64,000 bases of DNA from Streptomyces eurocidicus (GTDB lineage: Bacteria > Actinomycetota > Actinomycetes > Streptomycetales > Streptomycetaceae), in assembly GCF_002891295.1 (NCBI RefSeq), contig NZ_LGUI01000011.1:186001-250000 (forward strand), given 5' to 3'. Numbering within the stretch: the first letter of the stretch is position 1; each line of letters opens with the position of its first letter. Below are positions 45,240 to 53,242 of the stretch, piece after piece. Position numbers and translations under genes: made by a program. The notes under the pieces were generated by a model, which worked only from the letters and a program-made list of their open reading frames with translations, ran no database searches and was not told the origin of the DNA.

Positions 45240-46232
45240 TCACCCCACAGCCGTGCCGAACCTCCGCCGGTACGCCGACGGGCTGAGCCCCGTGTCCCGT
45301 CGCAGCCGCGCCCGCAGGTTCGCCGTCGTGCCGAGGCCGCTGCTGCGGGCCACCACCTCAAGGCGCTCCTCGCCGCGCTCGATCAGGCGGCGGGCCAGGG
45401 TGACCCGTTCCCCCGTGAGCCAGGCCAGCGGCGTCGTGCCGAGCTCGGCGCGGAAGCGGCGGTGCAGGGTCGCGGGGCTGACGGCGGCCCGCGCCGCGAG
45501 GTCGGCCACCGTAAGGGGCTCGCCGAGCCGCTCCTGCGCCCAGGCCAGCAGCGGGGCCAGCGACTCGTCCGGCACCTCGGGTACGGGCCGCTCGACGAAC
45601 TGGCGCTGCCCGCCGTCCCGGTGCGCGGCGAACACCAGGCGCCGGCTGACGGAGTTGGCGACCTCGGCACCGTGGTCGCGGCGCACGATGTACAGGCCGA
45701 GGTCGAGCGCCGCCGCGCTGCCCGCCGCCGTAAGGATGTCGCCGTCGTCCACGAACAGGACGTCCGGTTCGAGGCGCACGCCGGGGAAGCGGGCGCGGAA
45801 CCCGTCCGCCCACTGCCAGTGGGTGGTGGCCCGGCGCCCCTCCAGCACACCCGCCTCGGCCAGCGTGTACGCCCCGCTGCAGAACCCCACCAGCCGCGCG
45901 CCCCGCGCGTGCGCCCGCCGCACGGCGTCCAGCAGATCCGGGCGGCGCGGTACGTGGGTGTCCGGCCGGTTGGGCACGATCAGGGTGTCCGCGGTGTCGG
46001 CCGCGTCGATCCCGGCGACCCCGGTGAGCGTGAAGAACCCGTCCCGCATGACGGTGTGCGGCTCGGCGGCGCAGAGGGCGAAGTCGTACAGTTCCCGCCC
46101 GAGTTCGGGCCTGCTCAAGCCGAAGATCTCGATGGCGCAGCTGAGCTCGAACGGATTCGAGTTCGCGTCGACGATCACGACGACGCGGTGGAGCCGGGGC
46201 GCGGGATCCGCGTGCGAGGATTCTTGCGGCAT
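45240..46232 (-). CDS. GlxA-type AraC family regulator with DJ-1/PfpI domain
   Basis: A 330-residue protein. The N-terminal class I amidotransferase-like domain (RVVVIVDANSNPFELSCAIEIF, VGFCSGAYTLAEAGVLEGRRATTHW) retains the Cys position (GFCSGA). The C-terminal AraC domain has two helix-turn-helix units (LTVADLAARAAVSPATLHRRF and LEVVARSSGLGTTANLRARLRRDTGLSPSAYRRRF). It is divergent from the cupin gene at 46286 with a 53-base gap, so that gene is the most likely target. Effector unknown. Confidence 0.9.
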   Translation of the reverse strand: MPQESSHADPAPRLHRVVVIVDANSNPFELSCAIEIFGLSRPELGRELYDFALCAAEPHTVMRDGFFTLTGVAGIDAADTADTLIVPNRPDTHVPRRPDLLDAVRRAHARGARLVGFCSGAYTLAEAGVLEGRRATTHWQWADGFRARFPGVRLEPDVLFVDDGDILTAAGSAAALDLGLYIVRRDHGAEVANSVSRRLVFAAHRDGGQRQFVERPVPEVPDESLAPLLAWAQERLGEPLTVADLAARAAVSPATLHRRFRAELGTTPLAWLTGERVTLARRLIERGEERLEVVARSSGLGTTANLRARLRRDTGLSPSAYRRRFGTAVG

Positions 46233-46285
46233 ATGCGATTTCTAGCACTCACACGATCGTCCGGACAGTCCCCAGGATGGGCGGC

Positions 46286-46675
46286 ATGAGTAACGCACCC
46301 ATCGCCCTGCACGAGGCCCTGGCCTCCTTCGACGCCTTGTGGAGCCCCCGCATCGTGTCCCGCGTCAACGACTACGACGTACGCCTCACCAAGGTGGCGG
46401 GCGAGCACCTCTGGCACGTGCACGACCACACCGACGAGTTCTTCCTCGTCCTCGACGGCGAACTCCGCATCTCCCTGCGGGACCCCGAGGAGCGCACGGT
46501 CGTCCTCCCCAAGAACTCGATGTTCACGGTCCCGCGCGGCACGGAGCACAAGCCGTCCGCCCCCACGGGCGCGACGATCCTGCTGTTCGAGCCCTCGGGG
46601 ACGTCGACCGTCGGCGACCGCCACGAGGAGGTCCCCGACCACGTGGACGAGACGACGGGGCACGCCCTGTCCTGA
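46286..46675 (+). CDS. Cupin domain protein divergent from the GlxA-type regulator
   Basis: A 129-residue single cupin: HLWHVHDHTDEFFLVLDGELRISLRD with the metal-binding HxH and Glu, and FTVPRGTEHKPSAPTGA with the fourth His, so a divalent metal site is complete. ATG at 46286 has GGATGGG seven bases upstream; an ATG at 46277 adds three residues. Its intergenic region is shared with the AraC-type gene, suggesting control by it. Confidence 0.86.
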   Translation: MSNAPIALHEALASFDALWSPRIVSRVNDYDVRLTKVAGEHLWHVHDHTDEFFLVLDGELRISLRDPEERTVVLPKNSMFTVPRGTEHKPSAPTGATILLFEPSGTSTVGDRHEEVPDHVDETTGHALS

Positions 46676-46807
46676 GCGGCCGCGTGACGCCGGGCTTCCG
46701 GGGCGACGGGGGTGCTCCGGAAGCCCGGCGAGAGGGGGGAACTGCCGTTCGTTGAATGTCCGTGAGTGCTCATCGGAGCCCTCGGACACGGCAGAGGAAT
46801 GGTGAAC

Positions 46808-47563
46808 GTGAGGACTGAGGAGGAGCGCGCGGCCGCGGACCGCGAGGGCCGGGGCGGGACACGGCGATGGCCGGGGAAGACCCGCGGACCGGGCCGGAAG
46901 CCGCGGAAGCTCAGGCAGCCCCGGAAGAAACGTCCCTGGTGGCAGGAGTTCCTGATACTCGCCGGTGTGGCGCTGGTCCTGGCCCTGCTGATCAAGACCT
47001 TCCTGGTGCAGGCGTTCTCGATCCCCTCCGGTTCGATGGAGAACACCCTCCAGATCAACGACCGGGTCCTGGTCGACAAACTCACCCCGTGGTTCGGCGC
47101 GAAGCCGGAGCGCGGCGAGGTCGTCGTCTTCAGCGCCCCCGACGGCTGGGCGCAGCAGCTCCCGGACGAGGACGGCACCGTCCCGCGCAGCGTGCAGACG
47201 GCGCTCTCCTTCATCGGCCTGATGCCCTCCGCGGATGAGAAGCACCTGGTCAAGAGGGTGATCGGGATCGGCGGCGACACCGTCACCTGCAAGGCGGGCG
47301 AGCCGCTGAAGGTCAATGGGAAGCCCTTGAAGGAGCGGTACCTCCACCCGGACGCGACTCCCTGCGACGACTCCCCGGCCGGCACGGTCAAGGTCCCCGA
47401 GGGTCAGCTGTGGGTGATGGGCGACCACCGCAACGACTCCGCGGACTCCCGCCTGCACCGGGAGGCCCCGGACCACGGCTTCGTACCCGTGAAGAACGTG
47501 ATCGGGCGAGCCGTCGCGGTGGCATGGCCGATCTCCCGCTGGGACACGCTGCCGACGCACTAG
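46808..47563 (+). CDS. lepB: Type I signal peptidase
   Basis: About 251 residues. A basic N-terminal tail, one membrane helix (EFLILAGVALVLALLIKTFLVQ, about 47-68) and the S26A catalytic domain are present: SIPSGSMENTL with the nucleophile S76, KRVIGIGGDTV with the general-base Lys, and GDHRNDSADSR. It removes signal peptides from Sec and Tat exported proteins at the outer face of the membrane. GTG at 46808 gives nine-base spacing from AGAGGA; ATG 46799 and GTG 46802 are possible. Streptomyces carry several such genes; this one stands alone. Confidence 0.93.
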   Translation: MRTEEERAAADREGRGGTRRWPGKTRGPGRKPRKLRQPRKKRPWWQEFLILAGVALVLALLIKTFLVQAFSIPSGSMENTLQINDRVLVDKLTPWFGAKPERGEVVVFSAPDGWAQQLPDEDGTVPRSVQTALSFIGLMPSADEKHLVKRVIGIGGDTVTCKAGEPLKVNGKPLKERYLHPDATPCDDSPAGTVKVPEGQLWVMGDHRNDSADSRLHREAPDHGFVPVKNVIGRAVAVAWPISRWDTLPTH

Positions 47564-47615
47564 GTGTGCCGCGTGGTGGCCCGGCCGGGGGAACGCGGCG
47601 GCGCGGGACGCGGGC

Positions 47616-47660
47616 GTCAAGGAATTCTTGACAAGGTGATCATGTCAAGGTTTCCTTGAC
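47616..47660 (+). promoter_or_regulatory. Two palindromic operators over the promoter of the 47663 gene pair
   Basis: GTCAAGGAATTCTTGAC (47616-47632) and GTCAAGGTTTCCTTGAC (47644-47660) are dyads with the same GTCAAG arms, spaced 28 bases centre to centre. TTGACA (47628-47633) within the first could be a -35, the second overlaps the -10 position, and the ATG at 47663 would be near +1. Repressor binding here would block RNA polymerase. Confidence 0.75.
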
Positions 47661-47662
47661 GC

Positions 47663-47932
47663 ATGTTGACCTCGCGTTCGAAGGACCGGCACCGGGACCT
47701 CTTTCCCGCCACCGCGCCCATGACCGCCGCGCTGCCGCTCGCCATAAGCCTCCCGGCCGTGTCGGTGATGTTCGGCAACCGGTTCGGCACCACCGCCACC
47801 GTCGTCCTGACCGTCCTGGGCCTCGCGCTCATCGCCTGCACGGCCGGTCCGGCCGCGCGGTCCGCGGAGCGGGCGCGCCGTGACGAGGCCGTCCTCGACG
47901 CCCTCGAACCCCTCGCCGGACTGCGCCGATGA
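47663..47932 (+). CDS. Small membrane protein, first gene of an autoregulated pair
   Basis: 89 residues with two hydrophobic stretches (MTAALPLAISLPAVSVMFG and ATVVLTVLGLALIACTAGPA) and a charged C-terminus. It starts two bases after the second operator palindrome, so the message is probably leaderless. The stop overlaps the next ATG (ATGA, 47929-47932). No family recognised. Coupling to an HTH protein suggests the pair senses something at the membrane. Confidence 0.72.
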   Translation: MLTSRSKDRHRDLFPATAPMTAALPLAISLPAVSVMFGNRFGTTATVVLTVLGLALIACTAGPAARSAERARRDEAVLDALEPLAGLRR

Positions 47933-48522
47933 ACAACGCACCGCTGCTCCACCCCGCGGAGATGGACCGGATCCGGGAAGGCATCGCCGCGGCCGTCCTC
48001 GGCGCCCCCGAGGGGCTGGCCGACTCCCTCGAACACGACCCCCACGGCTACCTGCGCCTGGTGGACGCCTCCCGCGTCGGCGCCGAGGAGTCGAGCCGGC
48101 TGCTGCGCGAGGCCGTCCAGGGCGCCAGGGCCGCCGGCCACAGCTGGGACGCGGTGGGCCGCGTCCTGGGAGTGAGCCGCCAGGCCGCCCAGCAGCGCTT
48201 CGCGGGCAAGGCCACGGGCGCGGGCCCGTCGGCACCGCCCGCCGGGGGCCCGGACGCCCCGAAGCGCCGCACCCTCGGCGGACTGTCCGCGTTCAACGAG
48301 ATGGCCGCCCTGGAGGAAGCCGGCCGCGACGGCTGGCACGTCGTCGGCTACGGCCCCTTCTTCCACGAGGTGGAGTGGTCCGGCCACCCCTGGGAACACT
48401 GCCGGGTCACCCTCCCCTCCGCCGCCCGCCACCGTCGGATGGAATCCGAAGGCTGGATCCCGGTCGGCGCGGGCTGGTTCCCCTGGCGGTACTACAAGCG
48501 GCCCGTCAACCCCGGCTCCTAG
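47929..48522 (+). CDS. HTH-containing protein, probable autoregulator
   Basis: A 197-residue protein. A helix-turn-helix near residues 70-92 (HSWDAVGRVLGVSRQAAQQRFAG) resembles sigma-region-4-like HTH units that pair with GTCAAG palindromes in streptomycetes. The C-terminal part (about 115-190) has GWHVVGYGPFFHEVEWSG and GWIPVGAGWFPWRYYKRP, perhaps a small ligand-binding or structural domain. Translationally coupled to the membrane protein gene, and likely binds the two upstream operators. Confidence 0.75.
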   Translation: MNNAPLLHPAEMDRIREGIAAAVLGAPEGLADSLEHDPHGYLRLVDASRVGAEESSRLLREAVQGARAAGHSWDAVGRVLGVSRQAAQQRFAGKATGAGPSAPPAGGPDAPKRRTLGGLSAFNEMAALEEAGRDGWHVVGYGPFFHEVEWSGHPWEHCRVTLPSAARHRRMESEGWIPVGAGWFPWRYYKRPVNPGS

Positions 48523-48791
48523 CCAGGCGCCAGGGACGGTGCGCACCCCACAGGTGGCGATCACCCGCTCCGGTCTCGGCTCCCCGGAGGACGGCACGCT
48601 CTTCTTCCCTGCCAGGGGAGGGCGGAGCCGGTACTGTGGTGGTGCGACGCCCACCCGGCCGGGCAGCCGGGGGCCGCGCCCTGATGGGCGCGACCGCCGG
48701 GCGTAGCGGAACCCACCACCGGAGGCCACGGTGGCGGGCTCCTGGAAGGACCACACGCTGATGGTCCCTCGCTAATTTGTCTGGCGAGGGG
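48523..48791. other. Gene-free region with multiple hairpins
   Basis: No protein frame is supported. TACTGT at about 48636 could be a -10. Downstream the sequence can form gcgccc/gggcgc (near 48698-48713) and ggacca/tggtcc (near 48748-48767). It could be a small structured RNA or simply terminators of the flanking genes. Confidence 0.35.
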
Positions 48792-48929
48792 CTACAGCTT
48801 GTGCCTCACCTCCAGCCACCACCGGAACACCGCGACGATGACGGCGCCCACAAGGGGAGCCGACCAGCGGTAGATCCGGTAGAGCCGGGCCCGCAGGCGA
48901 GACCGGTCCTTCTTCTTGCGATGGCGCAC
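48792..48929 (-). CDS. Small basic single-helix protein
   Basis: A 45-codon frame from GTG (48929) to TAG (48792): a very basic start (HRKKKDRSRLRARLYRIYRW), then a hydrophobic helix APLVGAVIVAVFRWW and a short tail EVRHKL. GGGAGAAAGG lies about eight bases upstream. The basic-then-hydrophobic layout and ribosome-binding site make it a credible inner-membrane small protein. Function unknown. Confidence 0.6.
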   Translation of the reverse strand: MRHRKKKDRSRLRARLYRIYRWSAPLVGAVIVAVFRWWLEVRHKL

Positions 48930-49400
48930 GTGCTGCGCCTTTCTCCCGGGGTGGGCATCACCCACCGGCCATCCCTCTCACGGAGGGCTGACCATGGGCG
49001 CGGCCACCCGGAGGCTCCCGGGGGCCGCGCCCCAAACAGCCCCCGTCAGGCGGGTGGCTGACCGTTGCGGGCGCCCCGGAGAGACCGGCACGTCACGTCG
49101 TCATCACGCGGGAGCATAGCCGTGATCCGCGTCACCCGATAACGGAACGCGGCAAGCAGGCGACCGATGGTGATCGCGGCCGTTGGACCGGACATGGCAT
49201 CCGTACGCGCCGAGACCCAGCCGGCCAGCGCCCGGTGACCGCTCGGTGAGGCGCCGGAGGGCGGAGACGGATACGGGGCAGGCCCCGGAGCGGTGGTGTG
49301 CGCTCCGGGGCCCGCTGCTGCTCATAGTGCTCACGTGGCGGAGCCCTGCTCCGGCTCGGTCACGCTGTCGTCGTGCCGTACGCGGGAGGGCAGACCGCGT
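48930..49400. other. Intergenic region with a strong terminator stem
   Basis: No gene found. ggccccggagcg (49281-49292) and cgctccggggcc (49301-49312) form an exact 12-bp stem with an eight-base loop that ends the convergent side of the two small minus-strand genes. The rest (48990-49250) is unremarkable. Confidence 0.5.
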
Positions 49401-49643
49401 TCACCAGCCCGGCGGGCGTGGCCGCCGTCCCCGGCGCGCCGCCTCCGAGATCCACGAGGCGGCCGCCCGGTCCGTACAGCGGGACCGGCCCGCGGCCGGG
49501 GTGACCGCCTGGGGCAGGCCCGGAGGCCGCAACGCCCCGTAGTCCGTGAACCGTACGACCCCGCACGCGCGGCACCGCGCCTCACCGCCGTCCTGCGCCC
49601 ACCCCGCGAGATGCGGGCACGCGCGCGTCCGGACCGCCCTCAC
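49401..49643 (-). CDS. Small zinc-ribbon protein (DUF6255-like)
   Basis: An 80-residue protein whose N-terminal part reads CPHLAGWAQDGGEARCRACGVVRFTDYGALRPPGLP, a pattern of Streptomyces small proteins I associate with DUF6255. Three or four Cys/His (C9, H11, C23, C26) could form a zinc site. The C-terminal half is Arg-rich and less conserved in appearance, so the true stop could differ if a frameshift exists. The ATG at 49643 overlaps the upstream stop (ATGA), giving a coupled pair. Confidence 0.6.
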   Translation of the reverse strand: MRAVRTRACPHLAGWAQDGGEARCRACGVVRFTDYGALRPPGLPQAVTPAAGRSRCTDRAAASWISEAARRGRRPRPPGW

Positions 49644-49984
49644 CCCGCGCCTCCCCCGAGCATGTGCGCCGACCGCCAGTGGCGCCGCTGGGCGACTAGC
49701 GCGTCCCCCGCCCGGACCTCGTCATCCCCTTCGGCGGCCGCCCGCCGCGCGGCGTCCAGCTCGGCGCACTCGCCACAGCCGTACGCCGGACGGGGCCCGG
49801 CGGGCCAGAGCCCGGCCGCCTCCCGCTCCTCCCTCGTGGCCAGCCGCAACGAGGTGAACGGGACCTCCCACTCCAGCCCGCCGCCGGGCTTGCGCAGTTG
49901 CACGCGACCGCCCGCACCTCCGATCACTTGCGCGAGCCGTCCCTCACGGGTGTCCACCACGAACGCGCCGTTCCTGTACGCCAT
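49640..49984 (-). CDS. Small conserved Streptomyces protein next to XRE pair
   Basis: A 114-residue protein beginning MAYRNGAFVVDTREGRLAQVIG with GGRVQLRKPGGGLEWEVPFTSLRLATREERE, a short beta-rich domain seen beside XRE/DUF397 regulators in streptomycetes, followed by a Cys-containing tail (YGCGECAELDAARRAA). Divergent from the XRE gene with a 163-base promoter region, and upstream partner of the zinc-ribbon gene. Function unknown. Confidence 0.7.
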   Translation of the reverse strand: MAYRNGAFVVDTREGRLAQVIGGAGGRVQLRKPGGGLEWEVPFTSLRLATREEREAAGLWPAGPRPAYGCGECAELDAARRAAAEGDDEVRAGDALVAQRRHWRSAHMLGGGAG

Positions 49985-50066
49985 TGCCCCACGCCTCCCT
50001 CACGTCGACCGCCTCAGCCGATTACACGATGGGACCCCACAGGGTGGGGCGCAACCTTGCACTCCA

Positions 50067-50090
50067 ACCTTCATTCGAGTGAGTGAAGGT
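50067..50090. promoter_or_regulatory. Palindrome upstream of the XRE regulator
   Basis: ACCTTCA (50067-50073) and TGAAGGT (50084-50090) flank a ten-base centre containing cgagtgag. It lies between the two divergent units, 58 bases before the XRE start, and is a plausible operator for the XRE/DUF397 system. Confidence 0.55.
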
Positions 50091-50147
50091 GGGCACAGGT
50101 CCGAGGAGTTGCGATCGGTAGAGTCGTTCGCGAGAGGCGGTGATCAC

Positions 50148-50999
50148 ATGGCGGGCGCAACGCCAACCCTGCTGCGTCGACGGCTCGGGGAGATCCTGAG
50201 GACGATGCAGATGAGGGCGGGCCTGAACCTCGCCGACGCTGCGGAATTGCTGGGCCTGTACGGGGCCCCGACGCTGAGCAAGATCGAGAACGGCAAGCAG
50301 CGGCCGGACCTGGAACGCTTCCTTTCCGCGTACGGGATCGACGACCCCGCAGAGATCGCAGAAACCCGGAAGATCGCAGAGATCGCCTCAACCAGTCGCC
50401 AGCAGAGTCTCTTCGCGCAGTACAAGGACGCGATCCGGCCGCGCTTCGCCGACTTCATCGAGCTGGAGCAGTTAGCGGTGGGCACCGACGCCTACGCGGC
50501 GCTCGCTGTTCCAGGATTACTCCAGACCCCTGAATACGCCTTTGCCATCATCGGAGGCAGCAACACCTGGCAAACAAGTCGCGAGGTAAGGGCATTCACC
50601 TCGCTGCGCATGAAACGTCAGGAACTCCTGACATCCGACCAATTCACGCTGCGATGCGTGCTGGACGAGGCGTGCCTGAGGCGGGAGGTGGGTGGCCCCG
50701 CGATCCTTCGTGGACAGCTAGAACACCTGATGTCCCTCTCCCATCAGGCGAACATCGAACTGCAAGTCATCCCGTTCAAAGCAGGGACGCACAGTGGAGT
50801 CGACGGCGCCTACACACTCTTCCGGTTCGAAGTCGGCGACCCCGTCGTGGCCGTGGAACCGCTCACGGCTTCCCTCTACGTTGAGAAGGATGACCAGGTC
50901 GCGCGCTACGCCGCCGCGTGGGATCGCCTAAGGGCTCAGGCGCTGGACCCCGAGTCCTCCCGCGACTTCATCGCAAGGATCGCCAAGGAGACACGGTGA
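50148..50999 (+). CDS. XRE family regulator (HTH plus DUF5753), with TTA codons
   Basis: A 283-residue protein: N-terminal XRE helix-turn-helix (LGEILRTMQMRAGLNLADAAELLGLYGAPTLSKIENGKQRP, about 12-52) and a C-terminal DUF5753 domain (VPGLLQTPEYAFAII, ILRGQLEHLMSLSHQANIELQVIPF). It is usually coupled to a small DUF397 protein, as here (GTGA overlap). Two Leu codons are TTA (50472-50474 and 50517-50519), so translation should depend on bldA tRNA and development. Codon use is less GC-biased than neighbours. Such pairs often control adjacent accessory genes, here possibly the radical SAM cluster. Confidence 0.9.
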   Translation: MAGATPTLLRRRLGEILRTMQMRAGLNLADAAELLGLYGAPTLSKIENGKQRPDLERFLSAYGIDDPAEIAETRKIAEIASTSRQQSLFAQYKDAIRPRFADFIELEQLAVGTDAYAALAVPGLLQTPEYAFAIIGGSNTWQTSREVRAFTSLRMKRQELLTSDQFTLRCVLDEACLRREVGGPAILRGQLEHLMSLSHQANIELQVIPFKAGTHSGVDGAYTLFRFEVGDPVVAVEPLTASLYVEKDDQVARYAAAWDRLRAQALDPESSRDFIARIAKETR

Positions 51000-51205
51000 G
51001 GTTCAAGAGGAGCAGCTACAGCTCCACCCAGGGCGAGACGTGCGTGGAGATCGCCCTTCCGGAGGACATACCCGCCGGCCCCATATTCATACGCGACTCC
51101 AAACGTCCCACCGGCCCAACCCTCCTCATCCACCCCGCCGCTTACACCCGCTTCACCCAGGCCCTCAGACAAGGCGCCCTGGGGCCCGATAACCCGATGA
51201 CCTGA
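50996..51205 (+). CDS. DUF397 protein, partner of the XRE regulator
   Basis: A 69-residue protein with the DUF397 pattern FKRSSYSSTQGETCVEIAL...IFIRDSKRP and an ending LRQGALG. GTG at 50996 overlaps the XRE stop (GTGA), with AAGGAGAC as ribosome-binding site. Three of its codons are ATA, rare in Streptomyces, which suggests recent transfer. DUF397 proteins act with XRE/DUF5753 partners in a toxin-antitoxin-like or signalling pair. Confidence 0.88.
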   Translation: MRFKRSSYSSTQGETCVEIALPEDIPAGPIFIRDSKRPTGPTLLIHPAAYTRFTQALRQGALGPDNPMT

Positions 51206-51293
51206 ATTCCATAGTTTCTCGCTCCGTATAGCGAAGTCTCAGCCGCGTCCGGGACAATCCCACGTAACGGACGTTCACCTGCTGGGGGCCGCG

Positions 51294-53189
51294 ATGACTC
51301 AGAGCAGCAGCGAGAAGAGAACCCCCCTCTGCATCGCCCCCTTCGTCTCGCTGGCGACCTGGGCCGACGGCGAGACGGTCATCTGCTGTGAGGACAAGGG
51401 GCCGACGGCCGGTCGCCTCGGGCACGTCGGCGACGTCTCCGAGCTGGTCAACAGCGAGAAGATGCGCTCCGCCCGCAAGCAGTTCATGCGCGGCGAGGTG
51501 CCGCCGGGCTGCCGGGCGTGTCTCGGTGAGGCGGCGCACCAGCCGACCGTTCACAACTACTACCAGGAAAGCTTCCGCTGGGAGGACGTCGCGGGGGCCT
51601 ATGACGAGATGACGGGCAGGGTCGGCGAGACGCGGTATCTGCTGATCGCCCTCAGCAACCTCTGCACGTACAGCTGCCGGATGTGTTTCGACAAGCTCAG
51701 CACCCGGCTGAATTCGGACCGGCACCGGATGCTGGGCGTGGAGCCGATCGGATACCGGCGCAACGACATCGACAAGGTCATCGACTTCATCCGGGCGAAC
51801 CCGATCGAGATCATCACGTTCCACGGCGGCAACCCCATCAACGAGCCCCGGTTCATGGACGTGCTGAACGCGCTGCCGAGCGAGGCGACCGTGGAGATCA
51901 TCTCGAACGGCTCCACGATGGTCTCGGGGAAGACGGACATCCGCCCGCACCTGGCCCGCTTCGAGCGGGTGCATTTCAACATCAGCCTGGACGGCACGCG
52001 GCGGACGACCGAATACGTGCGCGTACACAGCGACTTCGACGCGGTGTACCGCCACTTCACCGAGGTCAAGGCGCTACCCAACGCGACCGTCAATCTGCAC
52101 AACACGATCACGAACCTCAACCTGTTCGACCTGCCGTCGTACTACACCATGGTCATGTCGGGGCAGTTCGCCGAGGCCGACTCGCTCTCCAGCTACATCG
52201 CCACGCAGCCGGCCGTCCACCGCGTCTCCACTCTCCCGCCGGAGCTCAGGCGGGAGGCCCGCGACCGCATAGAAGACCTCCTGTGCGCGCTGGGCGACGA
52301 GGACGGGCCTCCGCCGACGGACGCGTTCGGCGTCAAGGCGACCAGGGTGCGGGCGTACGCGCGGAACGTCCTCCGCTGGATCGACTCGGTTCCCTATTCC
52401 CCGCGTCTCTTCACCGAGTTCCTGGAACTGACCCGGAAAACGGATGCCTTCTACGGGTTCGAGCCACTGCCGGAGTACAGCCGCTACCTCGCCTCGGGCG
52501 CGCCCGGCTCCTCGGAACCGGACCGGTCCCGGGCGGCCACGCCCTCACCCATTCCCCGGCTTGTCGCTCCCGGTGCGGGAGCGGCGAAGGGAGTCGTCGT
52601 GTCGCACATCGCCCCCGAGCCCGTCGAAGACCCCGCCGCCCTCGCGGGCCCCTGCCCGTACACGGGTGAGCGCGCGTTCCAGGTATCCGAGTGCATTTTC
52701 CAGTGGACCGCCGCCTACCGGCAGAACTGCACGGCGGTCACGGTACGGATCCAGCTCAACCCGGACTCGAACGTCACCGCTGCCGAGATCGCGACGCTGC
52801 GAACGACGTGGGAGAACGGCATCGAGAACAAGTGGAACCAGAACTTCATCTGCACCGGGCCCTACGGCAGTTCCATCATCACCTTCGACGTGCAGTTCGT
52901 GACCTCCAGTCCGCACCACGTCGTCCGGGTACGCCGAGGACCCGCCCGGAGCAATATGACGCTGTGGGACACGTCCGACTCCGGCGACGACATCGCGCAC
53001 GAGTTCGGCCACATGCTCGGCAATCCGGACGAGTACGTCGACGCCTCGTGCCCGAGCCGTAACCCCGTCAACACCGGGACGGTCATGGACGTCGTCGCCG
53101 GACCGGCGGTGCAGCGCCACGTCAACCGGATCTGTGTCTCGGCGCCGCTCGCGCCCGAGGTCTTCTCGATCGGCCTGGACCTCATCTAG
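51294..53189 (+). CDS. Twitch/radical SAM protein fused to a metallopeptidase domain
   Basis: A 631-residue protein in one frame. Residues 10-80 form an N-terminal twitch-type cluster domain (PLCIAPFVSLATWADG, C13, C31, C32, C73, C76). The radical SAM core follows with C124, C128 and C131 (CTYSCRMC, CxxxCxxC) and TFHGGNPINEP. A linker rich in Pro/Ala/Ser/Gly (about 400-440) leads to a C-terminal domain with HEFGHMLGNPDEY (569-581), a HExxHxxGxxD zinc motif like the Streptomyces protease snapalysin, and a possible Met-turn GTVMDVV. It probably modifies a peptide or sugar by radical chemistry and cuts a protein. Start has GGGGGCCGC upstream. The fusion is unusual, and the substrate is unknown. 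Confidence 0.82.
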   Translation: MTQSSSEKRTPLCIAPFVSLATWADGETVICCEDKGPTAGRLGHVGDVSELVNSEKMRSARKQFMRGEVPPGCRACLGEAAHQPTVHNYYQESFRWEDVAGAYDEMTGRVGETRYLLIALSNLCTYSCRMCFDKLSTRLNSDRHRMLGVEPIGYRRNDIDKVIDFIRANPIEIITFHGGNPINEPRFMDVLNALPSEATVEIISNGSTMVSGKTDIRPHLARFERVHFNISLDGTRRTTEYVRVHSDFDAVYRHFTEVKALPNATVNLHNTITNLNLFDLPSYYTMVMSGQFAEADSLSSYIATQPAVHRVSTLPPELRREARDRIEDLLCALGDEDGPPPTDAFGVKATRVRAYARNVLRWIDSVPYSPRLFTEFLELTRKTDAFYGFEPLPEYSRYLASGAPGSSEPDRSRAATPSPIPRLVAPGAGAAKGVVVSHIAPEPVEDPAALAGPCPYTGERAFQVSECIFQWTAAYRQNCTAVTVRIQLNPDSNVTAAEIATLRTTWENGIENKWNQNFICTGPYGSSIITFDVQFVTSSPHHVVRVRRGPARSNMTLWDTSDSGDDIAHEFGHMLGNPDEYVDASCPSRNPVNTGTVMDVVAGPAVQRHVNRICVSAPLAPEVFSIGLDLI

Positions 53190-53242
53190 GCCCGGAATCC
53201 AGGCCCGGAATCCAGGCCCGAACGCTTTATGACGAGGACGAC
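53190..53242. repeat. Short direct repeat after the radical SAM gene
   Basis: ggcccggaatcca occurs twice in tandem immediately after the stop codon at 53189, before the next start at 53243. It may reflect slippage or a scar of insertion. Confidence 0.5.

Noticed and set aside
49331-49585. Alternative small minus-strand frames at 49331-49585 and 49360-49575
   Set aside because: They overlap the zinc-ribbon gene in other frames and lack its conserved N-terminal pattern, though a frameshift near 49480 cannot be fully excluded.
49293-50147. N-terminal extension of the XRE regulator (568-codon frame)
   Set aside because: The extension is antisense to the two small minus-strand genes and Arg/Pro-rich; the family N-terminus begins at 50148.
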